Part shown: positions 10,870-22,760 of the stretch, in pieces
Layout: each line of letters starts with the position of its first letter
How positions within the stretch are numbered: the stretch's first letter is position 1
Source: Mixophyes australis
Taxonomy: Eukaryota > Chordata > Amphibia > Anura > Limnodynastidae
NCBI GenBank assembly: GCA_036250195.1
Contig: JAVHZZ010000003.1
Coordinates: 16,909,004-16,973,003 of the forward strand
Direction of reading: 5' to 3'
Length of the DNA stretch: 64,000 nucleotides
Translations under genes and position numbers: made by a program
Notes under the pieces: generated by a model
The model's database searches: none
What the model was told of the DNA's origin: nothing
The model's input: only the letters and a program-made list of their open reading frames with translations

Positions 10870-11445
10870 CTTTGGTTCCCTGCAGTTACCTGTCAACCTG
10901 GAAAACCAGACATCCTAAATCTGCAGTCAGCCATCAACTTGGAAAAACAGAGTCTCCAGCTTCTTAGCTTTATCTAGCAATACAGATATCCTAAATCTGC
11001 AGGCCCCAATCTACTTGGAAACCAGAGTCTCCAGCTTCTCAGCTTTATCTGTCAATCCAGAGATCCTAAATCTGCAGTCAGCCATCAACTTGGAAAACCA
11101 GAGTCGCCAGCTTCTCAGCTTAGCCTGACAATCCAGACATGTTATGCCTGCAGTCATCTATCAAACTCGAAAAACTAAAGCCACTAGCTTCCCAGCTTAA
11201 GCTGGCTATCAAGACATCTTGTATCAGCTGACATATGTTAAACTCAAAAAACCAGAGTCACCAGCTCCCCAGTTTAACCAGGCAATCTAGACATCTTGTA
11301 CCTGCAGTCATCTGTCAAACTAGGAAAACCATAAGCATCAACCTCCCAGCTTAATCTGGCAATCCAGACATCCTATACCTGCAATCACCCATCGTACCTG
11401 GGTAACCAGAGTCTCCAGCCTTCCAGCTGTGCCGGTCATCTGAAA
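10870..11445 (+). repeat. Tandem repeat (about 75 bp x 7) inside the Gypsy 3' LTR
   Basis: Units contain AACTTGGAAAACCAGAGTC, CCAGCTTCTCAGCTT, CAATCCAGACATCCT and CTGCAGTCA in order, with 65-80 bp spacing. The first four are more alike than the last three. The array lies between the promoter-proximal part and the conserved 3' part of the LTR. Confidence 0.75.
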
Positions 11446-11650
11446 ACCTCTACCAGTACTAAACCTACACCATCTCCAACCAGTCTTGCCTGGTACCTGC
11501 CCAGAGAACAGCGACCTACAGGGCTGAAGCAGCCAAGACCAAACCTCTTTGCTGGGAGTCCTTGGTGAATACCTTCACCCCCTTAGATTCCACATCTCCG
11601 TTGTAGGCAGTACTGAATCTCACCGATCTCAAAGGATCCAAAAAAGTCTT

Positions 11651-12815
11651 GCCTCTAATGTGAAAGACTTGTAATTATCTCAGGATGAGTGAGTATGTAC
11701 TGTATGTCATTAAATTTTGATTTGGGTTGTGCGCTTATATTGTGTCATAAGGTCTAAATTTTACTAGCTGGCATTAATATGTAAAGGTGTAAGTGGTGTA
11801 TGTCAAGATGGAAAGTGTCAAAGTGTTTTGTAAAGTCTACGTGGGGGTCTGTGGATGTCTATTAAAGAGGTTTAAAACTCTTTAAATTATGCTTTTTCTG
11901 TTATGTGATTTAAAATTCAAGTGGTAAATACTGTGTGTGGTAATGTGCATACAAGGTGTAGTACTTATGTGTGGTGTAGTGGTTCATGTGTCTAATGGGT
12001 GACTGTTGGTGTGTGTTATTAGCTGGCAGCTGTGAGGAGATCAGTTAGTAAATGCTGTTAGTCCTTTGCTCTAAGAAGAGCAGTTTTTCTATAAAGTATG
12101 TTAGTACTTATCATTGGTGGCAAGTGGTGTTGCACTCTGTGATGCCTGTCTCCTTCTGTTGGTGGATCGCAGAATGCGTTCCACATACAGTTTGCTTCCT
12201 ACCAAGTGGAACACACAGGCATCAGTGCATTCCACTGCTTGCAAGCGTGGATCACGTGAGTGAAGTAAGTGTGAGTACAAATCTAATGTGTTTCATCTTG
12301 TCCCAGGGATGTGGAAAAGGATGGGTGTCCCATAGCAGTTTAAATACTCTCTAATTCTTAAGGTCTTCCAATGAGATACAGGGGAGCATCTGGAGGGAGT
12401 TAAAATGATTGGATGTGGTGGAAAGTGTGAGGAAATGGGTGGGATAATGGGAGGGATGGCATAATGAATTGTCACTAGTTTTGTGTCATATATGCTAGAC
12501 AAATATCACTAATATCTATTAATAATAATTGAGGATATATAAATATTGATAAAGATACATTAGTAAGAGTACTGTTTATAGTACTCTAGAGTAAATTTGG
12601 AATAGGCATTAGCAGCACGGAGTGTGGAGATTACTGAAGGGGATGCCAAAATGAAAGATGCTGTAGATGGAGTAAAGCATGGATATTGCGATGTGGAGAT
12701 TGAAAAATTTATTTGATTATCATTTGTATAAACCAGTGTCTTTGCATTATAATTTGCATTACATGTTGAAATATTGCAACACTAGAATAAAAGGATCACT
12801 TGATAGACTAACATC
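11651..12815. other. No gene recognised
   Basis: GT-rich patches (11700-12020) and AT-rich sequence. ORFs near 12052-12354 have no family signature. Nothing further can be supported. Confidence 0.4.
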
Positions 12816-12820
12816 ATTAG

Positions 12821-13696
12821 ATGTCTTCTTTCGAGAGGATGGATTGTTCAGTGATGGCTTCTATTGCACGACTTGTTCCACCAGGATTTGTCCTTTCAGC
12901 AGGACTAGTGATACATTCATTTATCCCAGCTTTGAATGTCTTTTACTGGCTGAAAGGAAAACCAGTGACTCCCATTGGCCAAGTTCTCATCTCCCTTGGG
13001 ATCTCGAAGATGCTTATTCAAATTTTTTCAATTCTTGATTTATGTCCTCGCATTAACCTAGATCCTCGAGTGTTTTCTTTTTCTCCAATTACTGCGCAAT
13101 CTGGTTGGTGGCCCTGTTATCCATTATCTTTTGCTTTAAGATTGCCCTCTTCCACAACCTCTTCTATTCACGTCTGAAGAGGATAGTATCAGAACGGATT
13201 GTCTTCCTCATTACTGCTTCTGTGCTGATCTCAATTTGTTACATTTTAATGGTTTGGTTGATTAAGATAAGTGACATAAATTCCACAGATGTCTTTCTGA
13301 CAAATAGATCTTGGATACCACAAATGGATATAAGATATATGTATTTACATGTGAGAATATTGTACCATTCCTCATATACATGTCAGCGATCCTTCTAATG
13401 ATGTCTCGGTGCCTTCATATAAATAGAATGAAAAGTCACAACACAATAATGTATCTGTCCACCTGAGTGCTTATTATACTGCTATTAGATCCATATTGTT
13501 CTGCTTTGCTTGCTATGTTTTACATGTCATAAGCAATCTAATTGTTTTCTATTATATAAATACTCTTGGGCTCATGTGGTTTCTAGTTATTTTCAACTCC
13601 TTTCTAATTATACATTCCCTATTCCTGATCCACAAAACAGGCAATGTAAGGCATAGGTTCCATCAGATACTTTACTGCATGGTCAATGTTATTTAA
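12821..13696 (+). pseudogene. TAS2R bitter taste receptor pseudogene
   Basis: All seven TAS2R segments can be traced but in different frames. TM1, the first loop and TM2 (LKGKPVTPIGQVLISLGISK) are open from 12821. TM3-TM4 (SIIFCFKIALFHNLFYSRLK, then FLITASVLISICYILMVWL) follow in another frame at 13105-13300, including an NST glycosylation site in the second outer loop. TM5 (NIVPFLIYMSAILLMMSR) is near 13350-13415 in a third frame. TM6-TM7 with the family signature HSLFLIHKTGNVRHRF close the copy at 13496-13696. At least three frameshifts plus a stop in loop 3 make it non-functional. The decay is mild, so loss is not ancient. It is the fuller partner of the stub at 6426. Confidence 0.88.
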
Positions 13697-14441
13697 AGGA
13701 AGAGAAACATCTTCAACAGATGTGGTGGACACGGTTACTTAATTACTTATTGAATCATATATGAAAAAATTAAAAAATATTTAGTTTTTTTATATATTCA
13801 GATCTTTAAACATGTTATTGACCACTGTGTTGATAAAAGTATATTCCTAAAGACTGAACAGGTTTGTGACAATGAAGGGTGGATGTAGGTTTAAAAAATG
13901 ATGGACATATATCCAGTTGTGCAATAGCATCATATGCACCAAGACTTACTTATGCAAAACTCAACCTAGAATTTCTATTTGAATCTAATGTAAATTACAG
14001 CTGTTTTAGAATGTGTTTAGTGTGCTACATGTTTCACTTTTAAAAATATATTCCTTATATTATATTTTGGATGAATATAGTAATGCTACATTAACAGTGT
14101 GTATATATTGTGTACTGAGACAGCACAAATATATTTTTTTCTTTTTATATAATTAAAACATTAAATTCCTAGTCTGGTCTAGGGCGAGTCGGATGACATC
14201 CATCTGTCTGTGGATGCCTTCCAGGTATGCCTAGGACAGCTCAAGTTTTGCCTCTGCTGACAACTCTTTTTTCTAATATTTAAAATATGTTTTTCATATA
14301 CATTAAATATGCCCTAAATACAGAATTCATCCATTATTGTTAAGAATCTGGGTTTGAAAATAGATTTACTATTTATCTTTATTTTTACAATATGTTTTGA
14401 TTATAAGAAATAAAGGCTTTTTGAGCATTCATAATGTATAT
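13697..14441. other. 3' flank of the TAS2R pseudogene
   Basis: 13836-14085 is shared with 6581-6645 and 7350-7545, showing that the duplication reached past the gene. The remainder is AT-rich with no gene. Confidence 0.6.
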
Positions 14442-14742
14442 GGGCAGCACGGTGGTTTAGTGGTTAGCACTACTGCCTCACAGCACTGGGGTCATGTGTT
14501 CATTTCCCAACCAAGGCCTTATCTGTGTGGAGTTTGTATGTTCTGCCTGTGTTTGCGTGGGTTTTCTCCAGGTGCTCCAGTTTCCTCCCACACGACAAAA
14601 ACATACTGTTAGGTTAATTGGCTGCTATCAAATTGACCCTAGTCTGTGTATCTGACTGTGCATGTTAGGGAATTTAGGCTGTAAGCTCCAATGGGGTCGA
14701 GACTGATGTGAGTAACAAATATTCTCTGTATATTGCCCAAAA
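14442..14742 (+). mobile_element. V-SINE copy
   Basis: Starts GGGCAGCACGGTGGTTTAGTGG; the A box TGGTTTAGTGG fits the tRNA consensus, the B box is decayed (TGTTCATTTCC). The V core GTGTGGAGTTTGTATGTTCT is intact. The 3' tail is worn after TTCTCTGTATATTGC, without a clean ATG repeat. Confidence 0.85.
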
Positions 14743-15095
14743 GCACCAACTATACATAAGTCTGCTCGAAATAACAGAATGCAGCAAGTTTGTTTGTATG
14801 TCCCTAAAACACTAAAGCTTCTATGAATTACACAATTTTGCCACATTGGATCTATTAATGTTTAAAAACGTTGTGCCTAATAAGCATATTTTTTGTTGCG
14901 TAAAAACTGCTGAACTAATCGGTTTGTGGATGAATTGCTTCTGCAAGCAAATGCAGCTCATGGCATCATTTCTGCTACAAGTTTAAATACCAAGACAATG
15001 CTTTTAAACTAATTAAAATATTTATACACTTTTCTAAAGATACACATAGACACTCATGTTGCATAGCAAACATTGAGCCATGTAAGACATACATG

Positions 15096-15397
15096 GCTTG
15101 AGTTAGTAAGGAAAGCAAAGCAAAAAAAGGATTAAGTTTGCTCCTGGAGAAACCATGTTACAGTGCAAGGGGGGCAAATTAGTTTATTATTTTGCACATA
15201 AGGAAAATGCTGGCACTCAATTACTTAATAGGTTTAGTTTTACACTGAAATTTAAAGTTGATCTAGGACATGCCCTATTCCAACTATAAATCTGTCCCCA
15301 CATTTTAAATTTACCTCCCCCTCCAATGCAACATGGTTTTGCCAAGGTGCAAATTTACTAAATTTTTATGCTTTGCTCTACTTAATGAATCAGGCCC
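15096..15397. mobile_element. Foldback MITE (family of 29682, 30845, 60006)
   Basis: Ends relate to GGGCCTGATTCATTAAGGAAAG; the right end AATGAATCAGGCCC is intact and the left end worn. Inner blocks ACCATGTTACAATGCAAGGG, TTTGCACATAA and AAAGTTGATCTAGGACATGCC match the other copies. Non-coding. Confidence 0.8.
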
Positions 15398-15466
15398 CCC
15401 AGAGTCATCCATACAAAAGCAAACATGTTTATCAGCTAGGATAAGACTTCTACTTTATTTACTTCA

Positions 15467-15780
15467 TTGGGAGTTCCTTTGAATGGATCTCTCACTCCTT
15501 CTGAAGAAGGGGCTGTCTTTTCCAGGAGGTGGGGAGTAGGTGGGTACCATAAAAGGTGGTGGACTGGCCTCCTAATCTTTGGCCACCTCCTCCAATGTCA
15601 ACTACTCCATGGTCATCTCCTCTACTGGTCCCTCTTTCACTTGCTCTTCGTGGACAATATTGGGTCCTACTCCTCCATGGCTTGCTTCTGTTTTTGTCCC
15701 TCATGCTGTTGCTGCTGGTTGATCCAAACTTGAAAACAATATGTGGAAAGTCAAATTTATGTTTAATGATCATCATTTAA
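15467..15780. other. Unrecognised short ORF region
   Basis: Overlapping open frames on both strands reflect low-complexity CTC/GAG-rich sequence. The minus-strand version is rich in Arg, Ser and Gly and shows no domain I recognise. Confidence 0.2.
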
Positions 15781-15792
15781 CAAAAGCACTTG

Positions 15793-15796
<4 letters not shown>

Positions 15797-15829
<33 letters not shown>
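15797..15829. repeat. (TA)n microsatellite
   Basis: About 16 TA units, directly before the Penelope RT relic. Confidence 0.95.
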
Positions 15830-15830
<1 letters not shown>

Positions 15831-15849
15831 TAAAGAGAGAGGTAGTGGT

Positions 15850-16815
15850 ACACCATTAAGAAACTTATTTAAAAGAGTTAATAGAGGCAGGTAGGATATG
15901 AATGGATGGAATAAACTATAAAGCATTAGAAAGTGATTCCACTTATCCTTTATTAGGAGAACTATCAATTATGTTGTTGGAAGAAAGCAAAGAGGGAACA
16001 ATCTGCCAGGAGGAATTGAATTATTTACATAATAAGCAACCTAGGATATTTATATATTGCATCATATAACCAAGATTCACATGAATACATTTTTCTTCCT
16101 GGCAGGCCTATAATCTCAGGAAAAGATTCTTTGTGGCTAGAATCTCCCAGTACATTTCCGTTATGTTACAAACTTATGTTAAAATGTTAAAATCGTATAT
16201 TAAGGTTTCTACTGACATACTGAGTTTTAAATGATTTTAAGTGGAATGAAGGTTGTAAAACTTTTTACTGAAGATATAAAGTCATTATATACCTCTATAC
16301 CCCATGAAAAAGCAATACAACCTAGAACAAATGAGCTGCCTAGATTCACATTTGACTGAATAAAAAAATGTTTGTATATTGGAAAAAATAGAATTTATTT
16401 TAAACCACAATTATTTCAAATGTTGAGATCAATCTTATTTGCAACAAAGAACGACTATGGGGACAAAAATTGCCCCTAGATTTGCCAATGATTTTATGAG
16501 AGGAATTGAATCTGAATATATTTCTAACTCAGAAGTGAAGGTTTCAATAATAACATTTTATAGGAGATAACATTGGGGAAAGTTCAGAAGACAAGAGTAT
16601 AGATTTAATAAAAAAAAATTAACATTTACATTAAAGAGCATAAGAGGAAAACAGATTTGTTTAGATATTGTACTGGTAGTGAATGAGTCAAATATTATTG
16701 AAACCAGCACTTTTTTAAGTGGTACACAAAAATTTACATCCCGTCATCTATCTCACTGGAAGAATAATATTCCATTCTCCCAATCCTTAATGTTACTGAA
16801 AAACTGTAAGACAGA
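15850..16815 (+). pseudogene. Penelope-like element reverse transcriptase relic
   Basis: Broken frames read in order: a segment before the RT core (about 15930-16060), an RPIISGKDSL-type motif at about 16103 (Penelope RTs have GRPIVSG), HYIPLYPMKKQYNL near 16280 (family SLYTSIPHEKAI), and QRTTMGTKIAPRFANDFM near 16445-16500, the hallmark GT(A/T)MGTKxAP box. A C-terminal stretch has KFTSRHLSHWKNNIPFSQ near 16735. The catalytic YxDD box expected soon after the MGTK box is missing: that segment contains a stop and a shortened sequence. No GIY-YIG endonuclease is seen downstream; an L2 LINE begins instead. Plainly dead. Confidence 0.8.
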
Positions 16816-16939
16816 TAAGTATTGAAAACACACAGGGCCCGATTCATCAAGGCACACATACTGAGCACAACCTGCATTGATTTAATACGCACGTATTTCG
16901 GCTTTGCGCTTGCCCAAATTCATCAAGACATGGTTTTCA

Positions 16940-18750
16940 AGACACAAGCTCTATTGATATCAGGTGTAGGTCTGCTGTGCTCTACTACACAAGACACTGC
17001 AGGATTTGTCAAATACTTGTGGGGACTAAGCTCCTTTAGATTTCAGTATCATCTCTATGCAGATGATACACAAATCTATCTATTCTCTCCTGATCTTTCA
17101 CCATCTGATTTCTCTCGCGTTACTGACTGTCTGCCATTTCATCTTGGATGTCTTCTCGTCAACTCAAACTCAATCTTTCAAAAACTGAATTAATAATATT
17201 CCCACCCAAAAACAGAAACTTTGTGCCTGACATTTCTATTTTTGTTGATAACATGACCATAATGTAATGATCTGCTTACAGCTTACTGCTTTGCCTGGCA
17301 GCTCCTGCCTCCTGGACTTTTGGACTTTATTATTTGTTCTTTTTGTGTGTTGCAGCAGTACCTTCATTCACCAGAGGTGCTGCTATTGTGCCCTGCTTGT
17401 TTGTATCAGGGGTTAACCTGCCCTGTAATTATTCCTTGCACCTGGGTGTGTCCCTTCTTAAACCTGTTACTCCCAGCATACATGGCTGGTTATTGTTGTC
17501 CCATCCTGTGATGTCATATCCTTGTTGCAACCTGTGGATTCTTCCTCCTGCCTTGCTCCTCTGGTTCATGCCTGCTTGGAACCCGTTCATACTTCCTGCT
17601 TCCCTGCATTAGCTGCTTACCTGCTGGTTTCTGAACATTCGTATCATTTCCTGCATCACCTTGCACCTGGTATTTACTACTGCTCTCAATTACCTGCTAT
17701 TTATACTTTTCTGCAAATAAATAGAGTGTTTTCACCATATTCGTGACTCCTAGCTGTACTCCTGTTTGTGACCGTGACACATAAATCCCACCCCAAAAGC
17801 TCGCTGCCTAGGTGTAATCCTTGACTCACAACTATCATTTATTCCCCACATCAAATCCATATCTAAATCATGTTACATACATCTAAAGAACATTTCCAGA
17901 ATACGCATATATCTTACACAAGACACCGCAAAAACCGTAATTCATGCACTCATCATCTTCCGCATCGACTATTTTCTTACTTACTGGTCTTCCCAAAGTC
18001 AGACTTGAACACATACAATCTATTTTGCACACAATTGCTACATTGATCTTCCTTTCAAACTATTCTTCCTCTGCTGAGCCACTCTGTCAGTCTCTACATT
18101 GGATGCCTGTATTTCAATGAATCCAATATAAAATTCTTCTCCTAACATACAAAGCTGTCAACAAAATAGCACTGACATACATCTCCTCACTTGTCTCAAA
18201 ATATCTCCCAACTGGACACCTCTATTCTGCACAGATCTCTGTCTCTCTTCCACTCTCATCACATCCTCCCATTCCCGGTTACAGGATTTTTTTCTGGCTG
18301 CACCCATTTTATGGAATTCCTTCCCTCGCACAGTAAGACTTTCCTCTAGTCTTCAAACCTTCAAGCGTTCTTTGAAAACCCACCTCTTCAGGCAAGCTTA
18401 TGATATTCCTCAACCACCATCTTAATCTCCCTAGGTTACCCTATTACCACCCTATAACACAAGACAACAAACCTCTGACCAACATTGCTGTGTGAATGAT
18501 CACACAGCCCACTCAATACTTTTACCTTTGCATTATAACTGGTCCAGTGTGCGATATGATGTAGCACGTGCCCTTGTATTTCAAACTCCCATTGTCCCAT
18601 AGATTGTAAGCTTGCGAGCAGGGTTATCTTACCTCTCTGTCGGTATGTATTACCCAGTATTGTTTTATTAATGTTTGTTCCCAATTGAAAAGTGCTACGG
18701 AATTTGCTGGTGCTATATAAATAAATGATGATGATGATGATGATGATGAC
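16940..18750 (+). mobile_element. L2/CR1-type LINE, 3' part, interrupted by a solo LTR
   Basis: RT catalytic box LYADDTQIYLFSPDLS is open at 17050-17100. The frame runs to 17193, is interrupted at 17263-17779, and resumes at 17785 with CLGVILDSQLSFIPH-like and IIFRIDYFLTYWSSQS-like segments in broken frames. The 3' UTR has GCTTGCGAGCAGGG, AAGTGCTACGGAATTTGCTG and ends in (ATG)n at 18727-18748. The same family occurs at 178-1800 and 47450-47605. Its 5' limit is blurred by a GGGCCCGATTCATCAAG repeat end near 16836. Confidence 0.85.
17263..17779 (+). mobile_element. Solo LTR (517 bp), Gypsy-like
   Basis: Begins TGTAATGATCTGC, ends GTGACCGTGACA, and has a perfect 5-bp duplication CATAA (17258-17262 and 17780-17784). 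Near the 3' part are TATTTATAC and AATAAATAG. The GTGACA end equals the 5' LTR end of the Gypsy copy at 49834. The LINE reads continuously across the site when the insertion is ignored. Confidence 0.88.
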
Positions 18751-21700
18751 TATAAATTAGCAAATGAGAAATAAAAAATATTGAATAAATGTCACTTGTT
18801 AATAATATAGGCTTAAATCAATAAACAGTAAAAAAAATGGTTTTATGTTTACTTTTTTTGGCATAAAATACATTTATTAGGATGTTGTTAATGTCTTCTG
18901 AACATAAAATACATTTTTTACAGTTGCTTAAGAATGCAAACACATGCATACAAGACTGTCATCACTACTGATCAAGACTTAGACTAGCCCTGTAGCTGGA
19001 GCAAGGGATATGGTAGAAAAACTTGCGTTTGACACGACCCTACTGTAAATTGACTACTGCCAAATGCCCCTTCCCTGCACCATTCACTATCCAAAATCGC
19101 AGGCTGTATTAACTGTCCATTGTGATTGAAGATACAGTGGACAGGGCTTTGTTCATGGCCGCTAGTCCCAAATCTGGCTATGCACAGAGTGATTTTCCAT
19201 GATTTTGCATATGATACGCTCAAAATCATCAGATACGTACCTTTATGAATAAGTTCCAAAGTCTTCAACATCACTTCACTCAAGAACACATTGCAGATTT
19301 TAAAATATTGGAATACGGGGCTTTAGAAAATGTTCACAGTAAAACAGGAGTTAGGTACCTTATATTGCCTAAAAAAGAGACCTATTGGATTCATACTTTA
19401 GATACTTTAACCTCAATGGTCTGAACGAGGGACAGGATATAGTGTAATTTCGAGATAATTAAAATAATTAAATATGGATGTTTAGTGATGTGTTTTAATT
19501 TATTTTTTTAAATACTTTGTTCAGTGTAACAGTGATATTGTAAACCACCTTTGCAAGAAAAGCAGCTGAAATTTGGAAAGAATTAGCAAGGGCAGTTAGT
19601 TTAATCTCAGTTGGTTGATCCTTAGATGAGCTACTTTAGATTATTTTGAGCTACATTGAAAATAGAGACAAGTTTATGGAATAAACACTGTTATGGAATC
19701 AATAGTTTATTGATATATTGGTCAACTGGTAATTGCTATGCAAGATAACTTAGAACACTCTCATATTAGTAGAATGATTTAAAGGTCAAATGTAGATAAA
19801 ATAATGATACAACACCTATTTTAATTAAAAAAAACTGTTTTGTTAAAAGTTTTAGGCTACTATAAAAAATATAAATTGCACTCACATTAAGTAGGGCTGA
19901 TATCAGACACTAAATGAGTTCCTAGAACTAGCTAAGCAAGGTCTTCACCTATAGCATCTGCCATTCCCATAGAAACACTATATGTTCACCGGTACTTGGA
20001 TGGCCCAGAACTTAACTTTCAGTAGTAAGTACTTAAATAAATGCCATTTCTGTTAGGAGACTAGTATGGCTGATATCAGGATTTACAGGAGTAGAGTTAA
20101 ACAATAGTGTAATAGATGCATTGGCATATATGGTGTAATGTCCCGCTTTGTTGCTACTAATAAATATTGTCCAATGTGATTATTGTGGTTCCTACGTGCA
20201 AAGAGATTTAATAGCAAAAGATAGCAGGATAACAGCAAACCATGATGATGCATAAACGGTATAACAATAAACGGGATAGTATAAACTGAATACATTACGC
20301 AAGTGCTTCCCCTGGGCCCAGGACCATATTCAGTTTTGTAGTCTGCAGTCAGGAAGAGAGAGAAATTTTACACTGGCTCATAGACTTGCTTATATGCAGT
20401 TTGAGATAACAAAAGAACAGTGATGAAGTCACAATGTACACAAAGATAAGCTAAGGTCTTTCTTCATTGGTCCAGGGGTCAGGTCAGTCCAGTACAATTC
20501 AGATCATAGGTTAGTTCAAAGGATTCCACTGATAAGGTGGGGGCCAGCACACTTCAACAGCTGAGCACATGTTGTGACTGTGGGAACTGACCTAATCCAG
20601 TTTAAACCATTCCAAACACAATTTCATTTTTAGCATTAATCCTTTATCTTTCATAACTAGCGTTCGCAGGAAGTGATCGCTTCATCAATAGTAGTGGATT
20701 CCTGATGGTAATGTGCAGATGAAAATGATAGTAAATATGATACATTTCTTATATCCTGAGCCTTATTTACCTTTAATGTAGTTTTAACATTATAATATTA
20801 AACCTCTAAGTCTATTACATTTAAATATAAAAGAATATGTGCTGGAACTTTATTAAATGCGTACTTTTTACAAATGTATGTGTAAATGTAAGTGTGTGTT
20901 GTTTTCCCGTGCGATTTTCGTTGGTTACCCTAGCATACTAATTGCAATCACGATAAAACAATATTAATCAAGTTAGTCTACTTCATCCTATTATTTGACT
21001 TCCACAATGGTATGTCCCAACTGACAAAGGGACAAAGGAACAGACAGCAGGTAGTACCCCTATTCAGTCCAGGAGATGAAGGTCCTTCTAAATTATAACC
21101 AATAGAAAGAGATTGGTGTAATATTTGCCGATGTCCTAAATAAGACAATCTGGGGAAAAAAGATACTAAAAATCTAAATAATGATAAAAATATCATTTTC
21201 AAATTGTATTTTTGTAAACATATAAAAATGTGATTTTACTTAGTTGAAAGGTTTGCTGGCTTTTAAAATAATTCCTACATATCAACTTTTCTAAATCAGA
21301 GTATATTATGTGCACTTAGAACATACAAATGAATAATTGTTAAATAAAAATAAAAGGTTAGGTCGCAGTAGTAAAACTGTGTAGACTCCATCACCAATTA
21401 TGGAGATGGCTTTGTAAAAATACATTAATAGCTTATTGTGCAAAACAAAGATGGGCATAAATTTAATGGAGCATGTTTTATGTGGCCATGTGTACCTAAA
21501 TTAACCAATAAATTATAATCTTGCATTACAACATAAGTTTACATACTTTGGAGAAATAGATCTTAGGTGATTTTGTCTCAAATAGAAGAAAAGTAATGAT
21601 CAAGTCTTTGCCTTTCTGCATACATATTTTTAAGTAGCTCTTACAACTGCAGTATTGTTGGATAAAATCATTTTGAATCATGTTGAATCATTCCATTCTA

Positions 21701-21780
21701 TTCCATCTTCCATGGACTAAGACTCGAGATTAAGATTTCTGCTCCTACTCATACACATAACATTCATGAAGTTAAAATGA
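18751..21780. other. No gene recognised
   Basis: AT-rich DNA. 18980-19300 has a moderately GC-rich stretch with MITE-like look but no second copy here. 19895-20110 repeats GGCTGATATCAG twice about 170 bp apart. 20100-20640 might be an old LTR. None can be assigned. Confidence 0.35.
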
Positions 21781-22760
21781 TCAAAATGGCACATAGAGCA
21801 ATAATTTCAGACATATCTTTTGGTACATACTTAAGGGCTTCTCCAGACCAATCAAGGCCATGATAATGGGCTTTAAGTAGCCCAAATTTTCATTCAATAA
21901 CTGATCTGGTGGAGGCATGTGCATATGCAAGTTGTTGCTCTGTGGTTGGATGTAAAACAAGAGTGAAGAGCAAGGGTCTATCTTAATACAATCACTTTAA
22001 AGTCTCTGTAATTAGTTGCTTTATAAAAGCTACACTAAAGAAGGCTATTATTTATTATAACAAAGGAGAGCATTATGTACAATATTTTACCAACAATATG
22101 GACAAAAAAAATCGTAATGCATCATTGCAACTATTGCACTCTATGTACATTAATACTTACTGGACAAAAGTCCATCATAAAAATACGAAAAAATTGCCAC
22201 AAAATTTAGATTTATGTTGTGATACACGTACTTTAAAGCCACCCCTGTTCACCTTGCCTCTCTGATAATCTTTGCCATATTGCTTTATAATGAAAGAGTC
22301 ATGACTACACTCCAGATATTTGGTATAGACTATGGATGAAGAGAAACACATCAGATATAGCCTGTACATTGCTGTAATAGAAATGTTTCCCATCACAATA
22401 GTCTGATACCTTCCATGCCGGTTATGCCTGGGCTAAATATGCTCTATGACATCTGGAAATTAGGCAATGGCGTAAAATCTCAGCTTTATTTGCAAAAGGG
22501 ATATCTCATCCAATGGCAAATGTATAAAATTCCTTAGGAAATCTTTCAATGCATGACTTAAAATAGTCTGTGACATTCCTGCTACCACAGCTACTGTGGT
22601 CCTGAATTATCACAGTCAATAATTTTGTCAACAGTGGTATTGCTGTGCGAATGCCAGTCATAGGCTCAAGGTCACTATGCACAATCTTCAGTTTCCAGTA
22701 TAACATGAGTTGGGACCCTGAACTGGATTATACTCTGTAGACATACATATAATTAACATA
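21780..22760 (-). pseudogene. PIF/Harbinger transposase relic (HARBI1-like), minus strand
   Basis: From right to left on the minus strand: a helix-turn-helix-side segment VPTHVILE then VHSDLEPMTGIRTAIPLLTK (22600-22700), PAWKVSDYC DGKH (family FP.VIGAIDGTH; near 22420), LECSHDSFIIKQ (family PGSxHDS, second catalytic Asp; near 22300), and TEQQLAYAHASTRSVIE plus FGLLKAHYHGLDWSGEALK (21850-21960), the family's ExxFG/LKxRF region around the catalytic Glu. Numerous stops and frameshifts. The order of the pieces is that of a complete transposase, so it decayed in place. Confidence 0.75.

Larger units (their letters stand above)
8440..11650 (+). mobile_element. 5'-truncated Ty3/Gypsy retrotransposon with 3' LTR
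   Basis: From the RT onwards, a decayed Gypsy pol is followed by an A/G-rich tract AAAAGGGG (10613-10619) and a TGTACAGACAAG start at 10621, taken as the 3' LTR start. Near 11500-11580 the LTR resembles the other Gypsy LTR of this window (AGAACAGCGACCT, AGTCCTTGGTGAATACC). The 5' LTR, gag and protease are missing. The LTR end near 11650 is uncertain. The element is interrupted by a MITE at 8745-8939. Confidence 0.8.

Noticed and set aside
14442..14515. tRNA gene
   Set aside because: The A box is good but the B box and arms do not fold into a cloverleaf; this is the head of a V-SINE.
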